Positions 43,136 to 52,577 are shown, counted from the stretch's first letter. The stretch: DNA of 64,000 nucleotides from VRUE01 sp963725085 (GCA_963725085.1 CAVRXM010000003.1:372001-436000), one strand, 5' to 3'. Notes: generated from the sequence alone by a model not told the origin. Numbers and translations are program-made.

Positions 43136-43244
43136 TACGCACGCCCAGCTGGCATATCTACAGACGGCTAGCGCGGAATCCACCGCGGGGTTGGAAAGTG
43201 ACGGCAGGCGCAGTGCCCGCCAGCCGACGGGCGATATAGGGCGC

Positions 43245-43310
43245 TTGACAAAGGGGAACCGCGGTCAGGTTGCGCAGCCGTGGAAGCTGAGCACCAGGCG
43301 CTACGGTGTT
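43245..43310 (+). promoter_or_regulatory. promoter-like duplicated segment upstream of adhE
   Basis: TTGACA (43245-43250), 16 bases, then AGGTTG (43267-43272), followed by TGGAAGCTGAGC and AGGCGCTACGG. A near copy stands at 47097. The -35 box is perfect; the -10 box is only approximate. It lies 55-80 bases before the adhE-like start, so it probably drives it. Confidence 0.5.
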
Positions 43311-43327
43311 CCTGAGCCCGGGACGAC

Positions 43328-45934
43328 ATGGCCTCCACCACTCAGCCTCAGCCGCAAACCGTCGTCGACCCGGTCCAGGCCGACCGCCTGGACGGCTTCG
43401 TGGAGCGCGCCCAGCGGGCGGCGGAGGAATTCCGCCGACTCGACCAGGAGGAAGTTGACGCGATCGTCTGGGCGATGGTCGTCGCCGGGCTGGAGAGCGC
43501 CTTCGACCTCGCCGAGCTTGCGATGCGGGAGACGGGGTTCGGCGTCCTCGAGGACAAGGTCGTCAAGAACTACATCGCCACCGAGTTCCTCTACGACTAC
43601 CTCAAGGACAAGCGCTCGGTCGGCGTCATCGACGAGGACCCCACGAGGGGCATCCAGTACGTCGCCGAGCCGATCGGCGTCGTCCTGGCGCTGCTCCCGA
43701 TCACGAACCCGACCTCGACCGCCCTCTTCAAGTCGATCGTGGCCGCGAAGACGCGCAACGCGATCGTCTTCCGCCCCTCGGCTCGAGCCGCCGAGCTGCG
43801 CGGTGCGAGCAGTGGAAATCCTCCAGGAAGCGGGTGAGAGCGCAGGGCTGCCGCCCAACGCATTGCAGGTCATCCCCGATCCGACGCTTGACGTCTCCCA
43901 GTACCTGTTCCACCACGACGGCGTCGATCTGATCTGGACCACCGGAGGGCCGAAGAGCGGTCGCCGCGGCGAACGCGGCGGGCAAGCCGACGCTAAGCGT
44001 GGGCGCGGGGAACGCGCCGGTGTACCTGCACCGCAGCGCCGACATCGGGATGGCGGTCGTCGACATGCTGATCTCCAAGACCTTCGACTCCTCGGTGATC
44101 TGCCCGGCCGAGCAGACCTGCGTGATCGACGAGCCGATCTACGACGCGGTCGTCAGCGAGTTCGAGCGGCTGGGCGGGCACATGCTGGACGCCGACGAGG
44201 TCGATCGCCTCGCCTCCCTCGCCTTCGGCGCCGACGGCAGCGTCAACGTCGGCGCGCTCGGGCAGTCCTGCGTCAATCTCGGGGCGATGGCCGACTTCCG
44301 GGTCGAGGACGGCGTCAAGGTCCTGCTGGCGCCACTGCCCTCCGACCTGAAGGCGCTGGCCGAGCACCCCCTGATCCAGGAGAAGCTGATGCCGGTGCTC
44401 GGCCTCGTCCGCTCGCCCTCGGTCGATCATGCGCGTCGCCGCCTGCGAGCTTGTAACCGAGCACGGTGGGCTCGGGCACACCTCGGCCGTCTACGCCTCC
44501 GACGACACGGTGATAGAGCAGTTCGCCGCACGGGTTCGCACCGGCCGAATCCTCGTCAACGCCCCCACCGCGGTCGGGGCCCTGGGGGGCATCTATAACT
44601 CGCTCACTCCCGACCTTCTCGCTCGGCTGCGGGACCTGGGGCGGCTCAAACACGACCGACAACGTCAACTACCGCAACCTTCTCAACGTGAAGACCGTTT
44701 CGAGGCGCCAGGCGCCCCCGCAGTGGTTTCGCGTTCCCTCCGACACCTACTTCAACGCCGGGGCGCTCGAGAACCTGCGTGAAGTCAGGGCGTCGCAGGT
44801 CCTGGTCGTTACCGACATGGACGGCGAGGCGCGAGGGGTCGCGGACGAGGTGCGCCGCTACATCGACGGAGCCGGCGTTCACGTCTACTCCGACATCCAG
44901 CCGGAGCCGAGCGAGTCGCAGATCCGCGCCGGGGTCAACGTCCTCGGCCAGGTCGGCGCCGATTGCATCGTTGCGGTCGGCGGGGGCTCGGTTCTAGACG
45001 CGGCAAAGGCGATGCGGCTGTTCCACGAGACCCCCGAGCTGACCCTGCGGGAGCTGTCGCTTCCCTTCCTCGACGCCCGCAAGCGCGTGGCCCACTATCC
45101 GCGAGGTCGAGCACACGGTCCGGCTGGTGGCCGTCCCCACCACGTCGGGCACCGGGTCCGAGGTCTCCCCTGCCGCCGTCGTCAGCGCCGACGGGCGCAA
45201 GGTGACGCTCGTCGACTACTCGCTGGTCCCCGACGTCGCGATCGTCGACCCCACCCTCACCGTCTCGATGCCGCCCGCCGTGACCGCCGACACCGGCGTC
45301 GATGCCCTCACCCATGCCCTCGAGGCGGGCGTGTCCATATTCGCCTCGGCCTACACGGACGCCTTCTGCATGCAGGCGATCAACCTGATCATGGAGGCCC
45401 TGCCGCGGGCCTGCGAGGACGGCGCCGACCTCGAGGCGCGGACGAAGATGTCCAACGCCGCGACGATCGCCGGGCTCGCGTTCTCGAACGCGTTCGTCGG
45501 CGTCAACCATGCGCTGGCCCACTCCGTCGGGGCACGCTTCGGCATTGCGCACGGCCGCGCCAACGGCATCTTCCTTCCCTACGTCCTGCGCTACAACGCC
45601 TCGATACCGACCAAGTTCATGCCGGCGCCCGGGTACTCGACCTACGTGGCGCCCGACAAGTACGCGCAGATGGGCTGGGTTCTGGGTCTGGGCGGCAGGG
45701 ACATGGACGAGCGGCGCGAGCGCTTCTTCGACCGCGTCGACGAGCTTCTCGATGCGGTCGACATGCCCCGCTCGCTGGCGGATGCGGGGGTCGAGCGCAA
45801 GGAGTTCGAGGCCGCCCTGCCCGAACTGGTGCAGGAATGCCTTCGCCGACCCGAGCCTGAGGACGAACCCGAGGATGCCCATGCTCGACGAGCTTGCCTC
45901 GCTGCTCACGGCGGCATACGAGGGACGTCCGTAG
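43328..45934 (+). pseudogene. adhE: bifunctional acetaldehyde/alcohol dehydrogenase (AdhE-like), about six frameshifts
   Basis: The pieces give a complete AdhE of about 868 residues. ALDH part: LALLPITNPTSTALFKSIVA, then AVAAANAAGKPTLSVGAGNA and the catalytic Cys in FDSSVICPAEQ. Linker: LGCGTWGGSNTTDNVN. Iron-ADH part: AVGGGSVLDAAKAM, VPTTSGTGSEVSP, GVDALTHALEAG, and the His ligands in NHALAHSVGARFGIAHGRAN. End: NPRMPMLDELASLL. The frame changes near 43800, 43955, 44425, 44607, 45095 and 45842; most are repaired by removing one base. AdhE reduces acetyl-CoA to ethanol via acetaldehyde. No stop codons or residue changes suggest old decay, so the breaks are recent or are sequencing errors. Confidence 0.75.
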
Positions 45935-45945
45935 GGCCGGGCTTG

Positions 45946-46587
45946 GTGCCAGCCGTCACTGAATTCACGGCCGAAGCACAACGATTGCTGCGCGACGAGA
46001 CGCAGTTCAAATGGTACGTCGTCACGCTGCTCGTCCTCGTCATTTACGTCTACTCGGTTGAGGTCGAGAGAAGGCGCTGGGATGTGATCCTCGCTGGCCT
46101 TGCGTTTTGGCTCGCCGACTGGATCAATGAGATCGCCAACTCGCTCATCCTCCACTTCAGCCACCGTGCCGCCCTGTGGACGGTGACCGGCGAAACCGCC
46201 TACCTGATCCTGATCGGGCTGACGATCGAGATCTCACTGATGTTCGCGATCTCCGGGATCGTCTACGTGAAAGTGCTTCCAGAGGATCGCCAGACAAAGG
46301 TGCTGGGGCTGCCGAACCGCCTTTCGATCGCGCTCGCATTCTCGATCTTCGCCGTCTTCGTCGAGGTGCTGCTGAAAGGCACCGGCTACTTTCACTGGGA
46401 GTACTGGTGGTGGAACTTCCCCTTCGTCCTTCCGATCATCATCTTCGGCTATCTCTGGTTCTTTCTCCTCGCCGCCTACGTCTACGACGCTCCCGACAAC
46501 GGGAGGCGGCTGCGGGTGGTAGGCGCGATGGCGGCTCTCGTCGCTGCGGCGCTGATCGTCTTCGGCCCGGTGCTGGCGTGGATCTAG
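45946..46587 (+). CDS. uncharacterised integral membrane protein
   Basis: About 213 residues from GTG 45946 (TTG 45943 is possible), just after the adhE end. Five or six hydrophobic helices alternate with charged loops; aromatic-rich WEYWWWNFPFVLPIIIFGYL and LADWINEIANSLIL are distinctive. No family is recognised. Its G+C is slightly lower than that of the flanks. The position could make it co-transcribed with adhE. Confidence 0.75.
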   Translation: MPAVTEFTAEAQRLLRDETQFKWYVVTLLVLVIYVYSVEVERRRWDVILAGLAFWLADWINEIANSLILHFSHRAALWTVTGETAYLILIGLTIEISLMFAISGIVYVKVLPEDRQTKVLGLPNRLSIALAFSIFAVFVEVLLKGTGYFHWEYWWWNFPFVLPIIIFGYLWFFLLAAYVYDAPDNGRRLRVVGAMAALVAAALIVFGPVLAWI

Positions 46588-46662
46588 GCTGCTGCACCGC
46601 GCATTTCTCGCGGTTCTCGGGCGCGCTTCGGAGCCCCAATCCCCGACGGCGACCACCGGCGC

Positions 46663-46990
46663 TCACCCGAGCTGGCGGCCCAGGTTGTAGGCGGCGATGA
46701 TCAGCGCCAGGTGCGTGAAGGGCCTGGGGGGAAGTTGCCGAGCTGGTCGCGCGTCGGCCCGATCTCCTCGGAGTACAGCCCGACGCGGTTTGCGTAGGTG
46801 AGCATCTTCTCGAAGGCCAGCCGTGCCTCATCGAGCCGCCCGGCCCCTGGGGAGCGCCTCCACCCACCAGAAGGAGCAGAGCGAGAAGGGCGCCCTCCTC
46901 GCCGGCGAGCCCATCTGGCGACACGTCCACGTTGTAGCGGTAGACGAAGCTGTCGGAGACCAGCTCCTCGCTGATTGGACTTACCGGGCA
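46663..46990 (-). pseudogene. C-terminal fragment of a GH15 glucoamylase/trehalase-like protein
   Basis: Across frames the minus strand reads SDSFVYRYNVDVSPDGLAGE, then AGRLDEARLAFEKMLTYANR, VGLYSEEIGPT and FTHLALIIAAYNLGRQLG before the stop. This is the end of family 15 glycoside hydrolases; the catalytic Glu of the GEEG motif is visible. The first three quarters are missing and at least two frameshifts remain. Confidence 0.65.
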
Positions 46991-47096
46991 TCGCTCAGGT
47001 GACTCCCCTCTGCCCCATCCACATCCTTCAAGGGCAATCTACGAGCGATCCGTAGCGGCGGCGGCGTCGCGAGCTGGTCAAACCCGACGGTTGAGG

Positions 47097-47216
47097 TTGA
47101 CAAAGGCGAACCACTGTCAGGTTATGCAGTCATGGAAGCTGAGCGGCGGGGTTCCCACCTGCCGGCCGCGGGACCGTGGCCGGCAGGGAGGAACCAGGCG
47201 CTACGGCTTGATCTGG
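47097..47216 (+). promoter_or_regulatory. second copy of the promoter-like segment, with an inserted hairpin
   Basis: TTGACA (47097-47102), 16 bases, AGGTTA (47119-47124), then TGGAAGCTGAGC as at 43245. Before AGGCGCTACGG an extra block of about 50 bases holds CCTGCCGGCC, a 10-base loop and GGCCGGCAGG (47158-47187), a perfect 10-bp hairpin. No gene is seen downstream on this strand. Confidence 0.45.
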
Positions 47217-47262
47217 TTTTGGGCCACGGACGCGTTCGTCGAGCGTCGCTCGGGATCGCGCC

Positions 47263-47823
47263 CTAACCGACCGTCGCGCAAATCGCGTAGACCCTCAGAT
47301 CGATCGAGGTGTCGATCGATGTCGAGTTGTTGAACAGCTGCACGGACCACCCGCTTCCGGCTCCGTTCGGGCCGTTCAGCGAGACGAGAACCTGTCGCTG
47401 TTGACCGTTTTGCGATTCATTTGTTCCTAGGTCCGAGCCTCCGCCGATTACTCGCTTGCCGGAGGGACAGCCGACTGTCACGACTTCGCTGAGTCCGCGC
47501 TGGCCGCCGCTGTTGACGATGAAGACTTCTTTGAAGGTCTGACTGACGACTTCGTAGCCGCTAAGTCCCGGAGAACCGGGCGCGCCGGGAGCGCCTGTGT
47601 TTCCCGTCGCTCCCTTTGGGCCCTTGGGAAGTTGACCGATTACCTTGCAAGTCACCTTCTTTCCAGTGCTGACCTTGCTCGGGCACTTGACCTTGGCCTT
47701 CTTCGAATTGGAGTCGGTGGCTCCCACGCTGGCCATCGCGACGGCGGTGACGCTAACGGCGGAAATGAGAATCGCCATGCCAACCGCCACTGCGCGGCGA
47801 GATGGCTCAATCGATCTTTGCAT
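47263..47823 (-). CDS. secreted protein with short collagen-like tract
   Basis: 186 residues. An N-terminal signal peptide (AVAVGMAILISAVSVTAVAM) is followed by a Lys-rich stretch with two Cys (KCPSKVSTGKKVTCKV), then a Gly-X-Y tract GPKGATGNTGAPGAPGSPG and a C-terminal beta-rich domain with two further Cys (VGCPSGKRVIGGGSD; YAICATVG). The design is frequent in Solirubrobacterales surface proteins. It is predicted to be exported; function is unknown. Confidence 0.82.
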   Translation of the reverse strand: MQRSIEPSRRAVAVGMAILISAVSVTAVAMASVGATDSNSKKAKVKCPSKVSTGKKVTCKVIGQLPKGPKGATGNTGAPGAPGSPGLSGYEVVSQTFKEVFIVNSGGQRGLSEVVTVGCPSGKRVIGGGSDLGTNESQNGQQRQVLVSLNGPNGAGSGWSVQLFNNSTSIDTSIDLRVYAICATVG

Positions 47824-47964
47824 CGTGATCTCCTTGGATTCGCTCGGCCCCGCCTCGATCAGAGACGGTAGCCCAACGCCCCCGGCCGACTGCCAACTCC
47901 AGGCACGCCACTCATAAGACCGTCAAGGGCGGCAGGCGAAAGCCCTGGATAACCCGACGGTGCA

Positions 47965-48050
47965 CAAATGTCCGGCCCACACCCCGTTCGGGTTATGAGG
48001 AGCCTCTGGGGGCCGCTCCCAGTAGAGCTACCGCTCTGCCAAGCGGTCTG
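47965..48050 (-). other. tRNA-like degenerate segment
   Basis: The minus strand shows a D-arm-like AGAGCGGTAGCTCT and an anticodon-loop-like CTCATAA (Met), but the anticodon stem does not pair and no T arm is found. It might be a decayed tRNA-Met. Its right neighbour is a GGTACC pair (48086, 48098), the arrangement seen beside the true tRNA relics. Confidence 0.3.
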
Positions 48051-48085
48051 AGGTGCTCTCAGATCACCTGAGTTTCGCTCTGTTT

Positions 48086-48103
48086 GGTACCACGGCTGGT
48101 ACC
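48086..48103. promoter_or_regulatory. GGTACC pair, copy 4
   Basis: GGTACC at 48086 and 48098, 12 bases apart. It lies 53 bases before the DUF167 gene and just right of a tRNA-like segment. Confidence 0.45.
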
Positions 48104-48156
48104 TCGACCCCTGCGCAGAGGCCATCAAGTGGCCCTAGATATGTACAAGATTCGTT

Positions 48157-48432
48157 ATGGCTACCGCGAAGATCGACGTCCGCCTCCGTCCGCGTGGCCG
48201 CCGCGATGAGTTGCTCGGGATCCGAGAAGGTGTCCTGCAGGCCCGCGTGGCGGCCCCCCCGGTGGACGGCCAGGCGAATCGGGCGTTGTGCAGGCTGATC
48301 GCCAGGCGGCTTAGGGTGGCTCAGTCCAAGGTAGCCATCGTCCGGGGAGAGAAGTCAAGGAACAAGGTCGTGGCCGTGGAGGGCGTCAGCTCGTTTGCGC
48401 TGCGGCAGGCGCTGCATGAGCCGGACAGCTGA
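48157..48432 (+). CDS. DUF167/UPF0235 (YggU-like) protein
   Basis: 91 residues, normal family size. The signature is LQARVAAPPVDGQANRALCR, then VAIVRGEKSRNKVVAVEG. DUF167 proteins are conserved, small and of unknown biochemical role. No partner gene is nearby. Confidence 0.92.
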   Translation: MATAKIDVRLRPRGRRDELLGIREGVLQARVAAPPVDGQANRALCRLIARRLRVAQSKVAIVRGEKSRNKVVAVEGVSSFALRQALHEPDS

Positions 48433-48530
48433 TGCATGTGGATCGCGCTGGTGTCAGTCGTCGCTTCCTTCGCCTGCGGCCCCGAAGGCGAGATGGCGAA
48501 GCTCGAACGGTGCCCCATTCGCGAGAGATG

Positions 48531-49618
48531 GGCTAGGTAGATGCCAGTCACGTTGTTCCCGCTCAGCTCCCCAACCGCTCAATCGGCGGCCGGTGACTGA
48601 GGGCGCCATGTCTTCGCCTGAAGTTGTAGCGCTCGACCCAGCCCGATAGGGCAGCGGCCCTATCGGGCGAGCTGCCGTAAACGGCCGCGTAGGCCCACTC
48701 CCGCAGCATCGTGCGGATGAAGCGCTCGGCCTTGCCGTTGGTCTGGGGCCGGTAGGGCCGGGTGCGGATGTGTTTGATCCCGAGCGTCCTGCAGGCGTGG
48801 GCGTGGGCGGCCGAGCGATAGGCGGAGCCGTTGTCGGTCATCAGCCTCTCGACGGCGATGCCGTGAGAGCGGTAGAAGGCCAGGGCTCGCTTGAGGAAGC
48901 CGATCGCGGTCTTCGCCTTCTCGTCTGGGAGAACCTCGACGTAGGCGAGGCGGGTGGCATCGTCGACGCAGACGTGGACCCGCTCCCAGCCGGTCTGCAT
49001 CCGTCGCACCCCGGCTGCGTCGGTGCGCGTTGCCCCGTCCTTGGCCCAGCTGCGACCCAGGACCCGGTGGCCGGCTCCGTGGGGGCCGATCCGGCCGAGC
49101 TTCTTGACGTCGATATGGATCAGCTCTCCGGGGCGGCGCTTCTCATAGCGGCGGATCGGCTCGGGCGGCTCCAGGCGGCTCAACTTGCCCAAGCCGATCC
49201 TCCTCAGGACCGCGGAGACCGTCGAGGTCGCCATCCCGAGCACCTCCGCGATCTCGGGGCCGGTGAGCCGCAGGCGGCGCAGGGCTGCGATCGCCTCGAC
49301 GCGGTCGGGCGGGGTGGCGTTGTGGACGGTGCGGGGAGCGGAGCTGCGGTCGAGTAGGCCGGCCTCGCCATCGGCGCGGTAGCGGCGGGCCCACTTGCCC
49401 GCAGTCCTCACGCTCACTCCGGCGGCCTCGGCCGCCTCCGTGAGCGTGAGCCCATCCTCGACGACGCGGTGGGCCATGACTGCCCTGCCCTTCGGGCCGA
49501 GGGGCGCGTTAGCGTGGAGCTTCATCCGGTGTCCTCCTTGGATCTGGGTGGCTTCAGCACCCCCAGCCTCCAAGGAGGTCCGGATGAACAACGTGCTTAA
49601 GGAACTACAGCTAGGGGA
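48531..49618 (-). mobile_element. IS481-family insertion sequence
   Basis: It contains one transposase gene (48563-49525). Candidate terminal inverted repeats share CACGTTGTTC (48549-48558) and its reverse complement GAACAACGTG (49586-49595); outside these, CTAGGTAGATGCC and CTAGCTGTAGTTCC are related, so the ends are near 48531 and 49618. The exact tips and any target duplication cannot be fixed by eye. Confidence 0.7.
48563..49525 (-). CDS. IS481-type DDE transposase
   Basis: 320 residues from ATG 49525. It has an N-terminal HTH (LTEAAEAAGVSVRTAGKWAR; LTGPEIAEVLGMATSTVSAV) and an rve-type integrase core with catalytic residues Asp in LIHIDVKKLGRIG, Asp in RLMTDNGSAYRS and Glu in QTNGKAERFIRTML. 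The C-terminus WVERYNFRRRHGALSHRPPI is typical of the family. The frame is intact, so the element may still be active. Confidence 0.93.
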   Translation of the reverse strand: MKLHANAPLGPKGRAVMAHRVVEDGLTLTEAAEAAGVSVRTAGKWARRYRADGEAGLLDRSSAPRTVHNATPPDRVEAIAALRRLRLTGPEIAEVLGMATSTVSAVLRRIGLGKLSRLEPPEPIRRYEKRRPGELIHIDVKKLGRIGPHGAGHRVLGRSWAKDGATRTDAAGVRRMQTGWERVHVCVDDATRLAYVEVLPDEKAKTAIGFLKRALAFYRSHGIAVERLMTDNGSAYRSAAHAHACRTLGIKHIRTRPYRPQTNGKAERFIRTMLREWAYAAVYGSSPDRAAALSGWVERYNFRRRHGALSHRPPIERLGS

Positions 49619-49679
49619 CACCTCATCGATGCACGAATGAAGTCCCTGCCTATCGCGCCGTGCTCTAGGGTCTCGAGCC

Positions 49680-50471
49680 GTGAGCGAAAGCGCATCCGCC
49701 GACCCCTCCTCGGCAGTGGTTGAGGCGACACTCGACCTGCTGCGGCCCGGTGCCACTCACAGGCTGCCAAACGCCATGGCCGGCTACATCGACGTGCTCG
49801 AGGAGCGCGACGCGATTGGCCCCCACCCCGGTCAGCAACTGATGCGGAGCAGGGCACTGCCGCTCATCTACGAGCGGCTCTGGCGTCCGGTGGGCGGGCG
49901 CCTCCTGCTCGGAGTCATCGGGCCAGGAACGGCCGAGGAGCAGCGGATCGCTCGGGAAATGCTCGGGATCTCGACCGGCGACCGCGTCCTCGACGTCGGC
50001 TGCGGCCCAGGGAACTTCAGCCGGAACTTCGCCCGCGAAGCAGGCGACGGCGGCCTAGTGGTCGGCGTCGACGCCTCGGCGACGATGCTCGCCGCGGCCG
50101 TGAAGGCGGGCGGGGCCGCCAACCTGGCCTACGTGCGAGGCGACGCCTGCGCGCTGCCTTTCGCCGATGCCGTCTTCAACGCCGTCTGCTGCTTCGCCGC
50201 CCTCTACCTGATCGAACAGCCGATGATCGCGCTCGACGAGATCGTCCGTGTCCTTGCGCCGGGCGGGCGAGTGGGCCTGCTGGCGAGCTGCGCTCGCGGC
50301 CCCCTGTCTCCTGGCAGGACCGGGGCAGCCGTGCGCGCGCTGACCGGAATCCGCCTCTTCGGTCGTGACGAGCTGACATCCGCGCTGGCGGCTCAAGGCC
50401 TGACCAGCGTCAGTCAGCGCCTGGCAGGCCTCGGGCAGTTCGTCTCGGCCCGCAAGCCGATGCTGAGTTGA
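49680..50471 (+). CDS. class I SAM-dependent methyltransferase
   Basis: 263 residues from GTG 49680. Motif I is DRVLDVGCGPGNFSRNFARE, the acidic end of strand 2 is VVGVDASATML, and motif post-I/III regions are GDACALPFADAVFNAV and VLAPGGRVGLL. It is of the UbiE/Coq5-like general type. Start and end are consistent with family size; the substrate is unknown. It follows the insertion sequence. Confidence 0.9.
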   Translation: MSESASADPSSAVVEATLDLLRPGATHRLPNAMAGYIDVLEERDAIGPHPGQQLMRSRALPLIYERLWRPVGGRLLLGVIGPGTAEEQRIAREMLGISTGDRVLDVGCGPGNFSRNFAREAGDGGLVVGVDASATMLAAAVKAGGAANLAYVRGDACALPFADAVFNAVCCFAALYLIEQPMIALDEIVRVLAPGGRVGLLASCARGPLSPGRTGAAVRALTGIRLFGRDELTSALAAQGLTSVSQRLAGLGQFVSARKPMLS

Positions 50472-50636
50472 GACTCGGAGCCGAACCGCGGCACGGGGCA
50501 GGGCCTCGTTGGGTGGGTCGACGCCCCGGTCCGGCACGGACGGCGCTCATCCTCCCCCTCACTTCCGCTAGCTCCTCTCAAGCGCCTTTGGCTTCTTCTC
50601 AGCCCGTGGGCATTGGCGTCGCAGGCCTCCCATACC

Positions 50637-50720
50637 GGGCCCGATTCGTCTCTCGCTACCACCCACGGATCCTCGAGCGAAGTCATCTCGCCGATTGACG
50701 GCCCAGGCTGTTGCTTCGAC
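50637..50720 (+). repeat. dispersed repeat family A, copy 8
   Basis: Core with one change (CCCACGGAT). The tail CCTCGAGCGAAGTCATCTCG, CCGATTGACGGCCCAGGCTGT is the long tail type. It lies between the methyltransferase and the convergent SDR gene. Confidence 0.9.
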
Positions 50721-50786
50721 GCGTTAGCGGAAGTCCGCCGCAGGCTGCCAGGGACTCTTGGTGAGCATTGGGGAGCAGCGCACGCC

Positions 50787-51587
50787 CTACCCGGCCACCA
50801 CCCAGCCGCCATCCACGTGGATCACCTGACCGGTGATGTACCCGGCCCCGTCCGAAGCCAAGAACAGGACGGTCTCGGCGATCTCCTCCGGCTTGCCGAA
50901 ACGCTTCAGCGGGTTCATGGCGATTGCCTCGTCGATGTGCTCGGGCGAGACTCCCCACTCTGTCTCCCATTCGCCCGAGATTGGCCCGGGGGCAAGAGCA
51001 TTCACGCGGATCTCTGGGGCCAGGTCCCTGGCCAGCGTGGCGGTGAAGCCGCGGATCGCTCCCTTCGCCGTGGAGTAGGTGACGGGAACGAAGTTGATCG
51101 CGTTGTCGGGGTTTATCCCGTTCCCGTAGGTGCTCGAGAAGTTGACGATGGCACCGGCGCCACCTTCGAGCATCATCGGCCTCACCGCGTGACACATCCG
51201 CATTGCTCCGATGACATCAACCTGTAAGAGGGCGCTCGCCGCTGCTGTGTCCAGCTCGCTGAATCTCACCGTGTCCGCCTCGTCGAGGCGGCCGGCGGCG
51301 TTGACGAGGACATCCAACCGACCGTAGCGCTCCACGACATCGGCGACGAACGCGTCTACTGAATCCTGATCCGTGACGTCGAGGTGGCCGGAGTGAGCCT
51401 GCCCGCCCCGGCCCTCCACCTCCGCCACGACCTCCGCGGCCTGGGAGCGAGAGGAGCGATAACCGATCGCAACCGAGGCGCCCTCCGAACCGAAGCCTCT
51501 GGCAACAGCTCCACCAAGCGTCCCCCCACCCCCGGTAACCACCGCCACCCTTCCCTCGAAGCGCCGCCCATCATTCCATTGATCCAT
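50787..51587 (-). CDS. short-chain dehydrogenase/reductase (SDR)
   Basis: 266 residues. The cofactor motif is VAVVTGGGGTLGGAVARGFG, the NNAG equivalent VLVNAAGRLDEAD, and catalytic residues are Ser in IVNFSSTYGNG and the YSTAKGAIRG (Tyr-x3-Lys) motif; IHVDGGWVV closes the protein. It belongs to the classical SDRs (FabG-like). The substrate is not known. Confidence 0.93.
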   Translation of the reverse strand: MDQWNDGRRFEGRVAVVTGGGGTLGGAVARGFGSEGASVAIGYRSSRSQAAEVVAEVEGRGGQAHSGHLDVTDQDSVDAFVADVVERYGRLDVLVNAAGRLDEADTVRFSELDTAAASALLQVDVIGAMRMCHAVRPMMLEGGAGAIVNFSSTYGNGINPDNAINFVPVTYSTAKGAIRGFTATLARDLAPEIRVNALAPGPISGEWETEWGVSPEHIDEAIAMNPLKRFGKPEEIAETVLFLASDGAGYITGQVIHVDGGWVVAG

Positions 51588-51734
51588 GCTTAGCCCTCGG
51601 TCAGTGGTCTCTGTGGCCAGGCGATTAGATCACAGGCCGGCTGAGCCCGACGCGCAGGCCGTCTAAACCGCTCAGCGGCTCCGCGGGAGCCGCTTCTGCT
51701 TCGCGCGAGACGCGGTCGTCTCGGTAACCCAGGG

Positions 51735-51900
51735 GGCGTGCAGGTGTGCATGCACAGGCGCACATCCAGATCCCGAAAGGTTCTCATTTGCAGCGATTCT
51801 GGCGGTGGTAGCGACGACCGATACCGGCCCGATTCGTCTCTCGCTACCACCCCCGGATCATCGAGCGAGGTCGTCTCGTCGATTGACTGGGGCCCAGCTG
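51735..51900 (+). repeat. dispersed repeat family A, copy 9, long form
   Basis: A module of about 95 bases (GGGGGCGTGCAGG, TGTGCATGCACA palindrome, GGCGCACATCCAGATCCCGA, CTCATTTGCAGCGATTCTGG) precedes the core (51825-51858). GGTGGTAGCGA (51804-51814) pairs perfectly with TCGCTACCACC (51841-51851). The tail CATCGAGCGAGGTCGTCTCG, GATTGACTGGGGCCCAGCTG is nearly the same as in copy 13. Confidence 0.92.
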
Positions 51901-51997
51901 TCGCATTCACGCGGTTGCGGAAGCGAGCTGCCAATCCGCGAAGACTGCCCCTCCTCGTCCAAAGCGGCAGCGAGGAAATCCCCGGCCGGTCGCGTTG

Positions 51998-52435
51998 CTA
52001 CTCGGCGATCGTCTCGCCGGAGCCGCCCAACTCTTCGGGGAAGTCCTTGAGCTTGGGGAGGCCATCTTGCATGGGCAGCACGGTCGACTCGTAATTGACG
52101 TGCACCCCCGGTTCAAACGGAAATGCGGGGATCGTCGCCGCGTAGACGTCGACCAATCCCCACTGCGGGTGCCGCGTCAGCAGATGGCCGCCGCAGACCT
52201 TGCACCACTGCCGGTAGCTGCGCTCGTTCTTGTGGTACTCGCCGATTTGGTCTTCTCCCTGGGTCACCTTGACCGCCTCGGGCTTCCAGAGCGTGAATGC
52301 GTTGACCGGGCCGGCGGACCAGCTCCTACAGGAGGCGCAATGGCAGTAGCCAGCGCCCTCCGGATCGCCCGTGACTTCAATCGTGACAGCGCCGCAGAAG
52401 CACTGCCCTTTGAAGGTCTTTTCATCCTGGCTCAT
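51998..52435 (-). CDS. GFA (glutathione-dependent formaldehyde-activating)-family protein
   Basis: 145 residues from ATG 52435, after GGAAAGGAGAACTC. Zinc-site Cys motifs of the Mss4-like GFA fold are present: KGQCFCGAVTIEV, GYCHCASCRSWS and WCKVCGGHLLT. Most family members of this size are not true formaldehyde enzymes, and the substrate is unknown. It is bounded on both sides by long-form repeats. Confidence 0.92.
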   Translation of the reverse strand: MSQDEKTFKGQCFCGAVTIEVTGDPEGAGYCHCASCRSWSAGPVNAFTLWKPEAVKVTQGEDQIGEYHKNERSYRQWCKVCGGHLLTRHPQWGLVDVYAATIPAFPFEPGVHVNYESTVLPMQDGLPKLKDFPEELGGSGETIAE

Positions 52436-52577
52436 GAGTTCTCCTTTCCCTCGAGGTCTCGTCGCGACATTGCCCACGCAGTATCTCGCTCAAAGCGCCG
52501 CTTTCCATGCAGAGCGGCGCTTCTGTCGCCCCGCGGAGCCGCGCCTCCAATGCGCGAGAAGCGGGCGTCTCGTAACC

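Noticed and set aside
47263..47823. True collagen-like surface fibre
   Set aside because: The Gly-X-Y tract is only about seven triplets long, too short for a stable fibre; it is described only as a short collagen-like tract.
47965..48050. A working tRNA-Met gene
   Set aside because: The anticodon stem does not pair and there is no T arm; at best it is a decayed remnant, so it is listed only as a tRNA-like segment.
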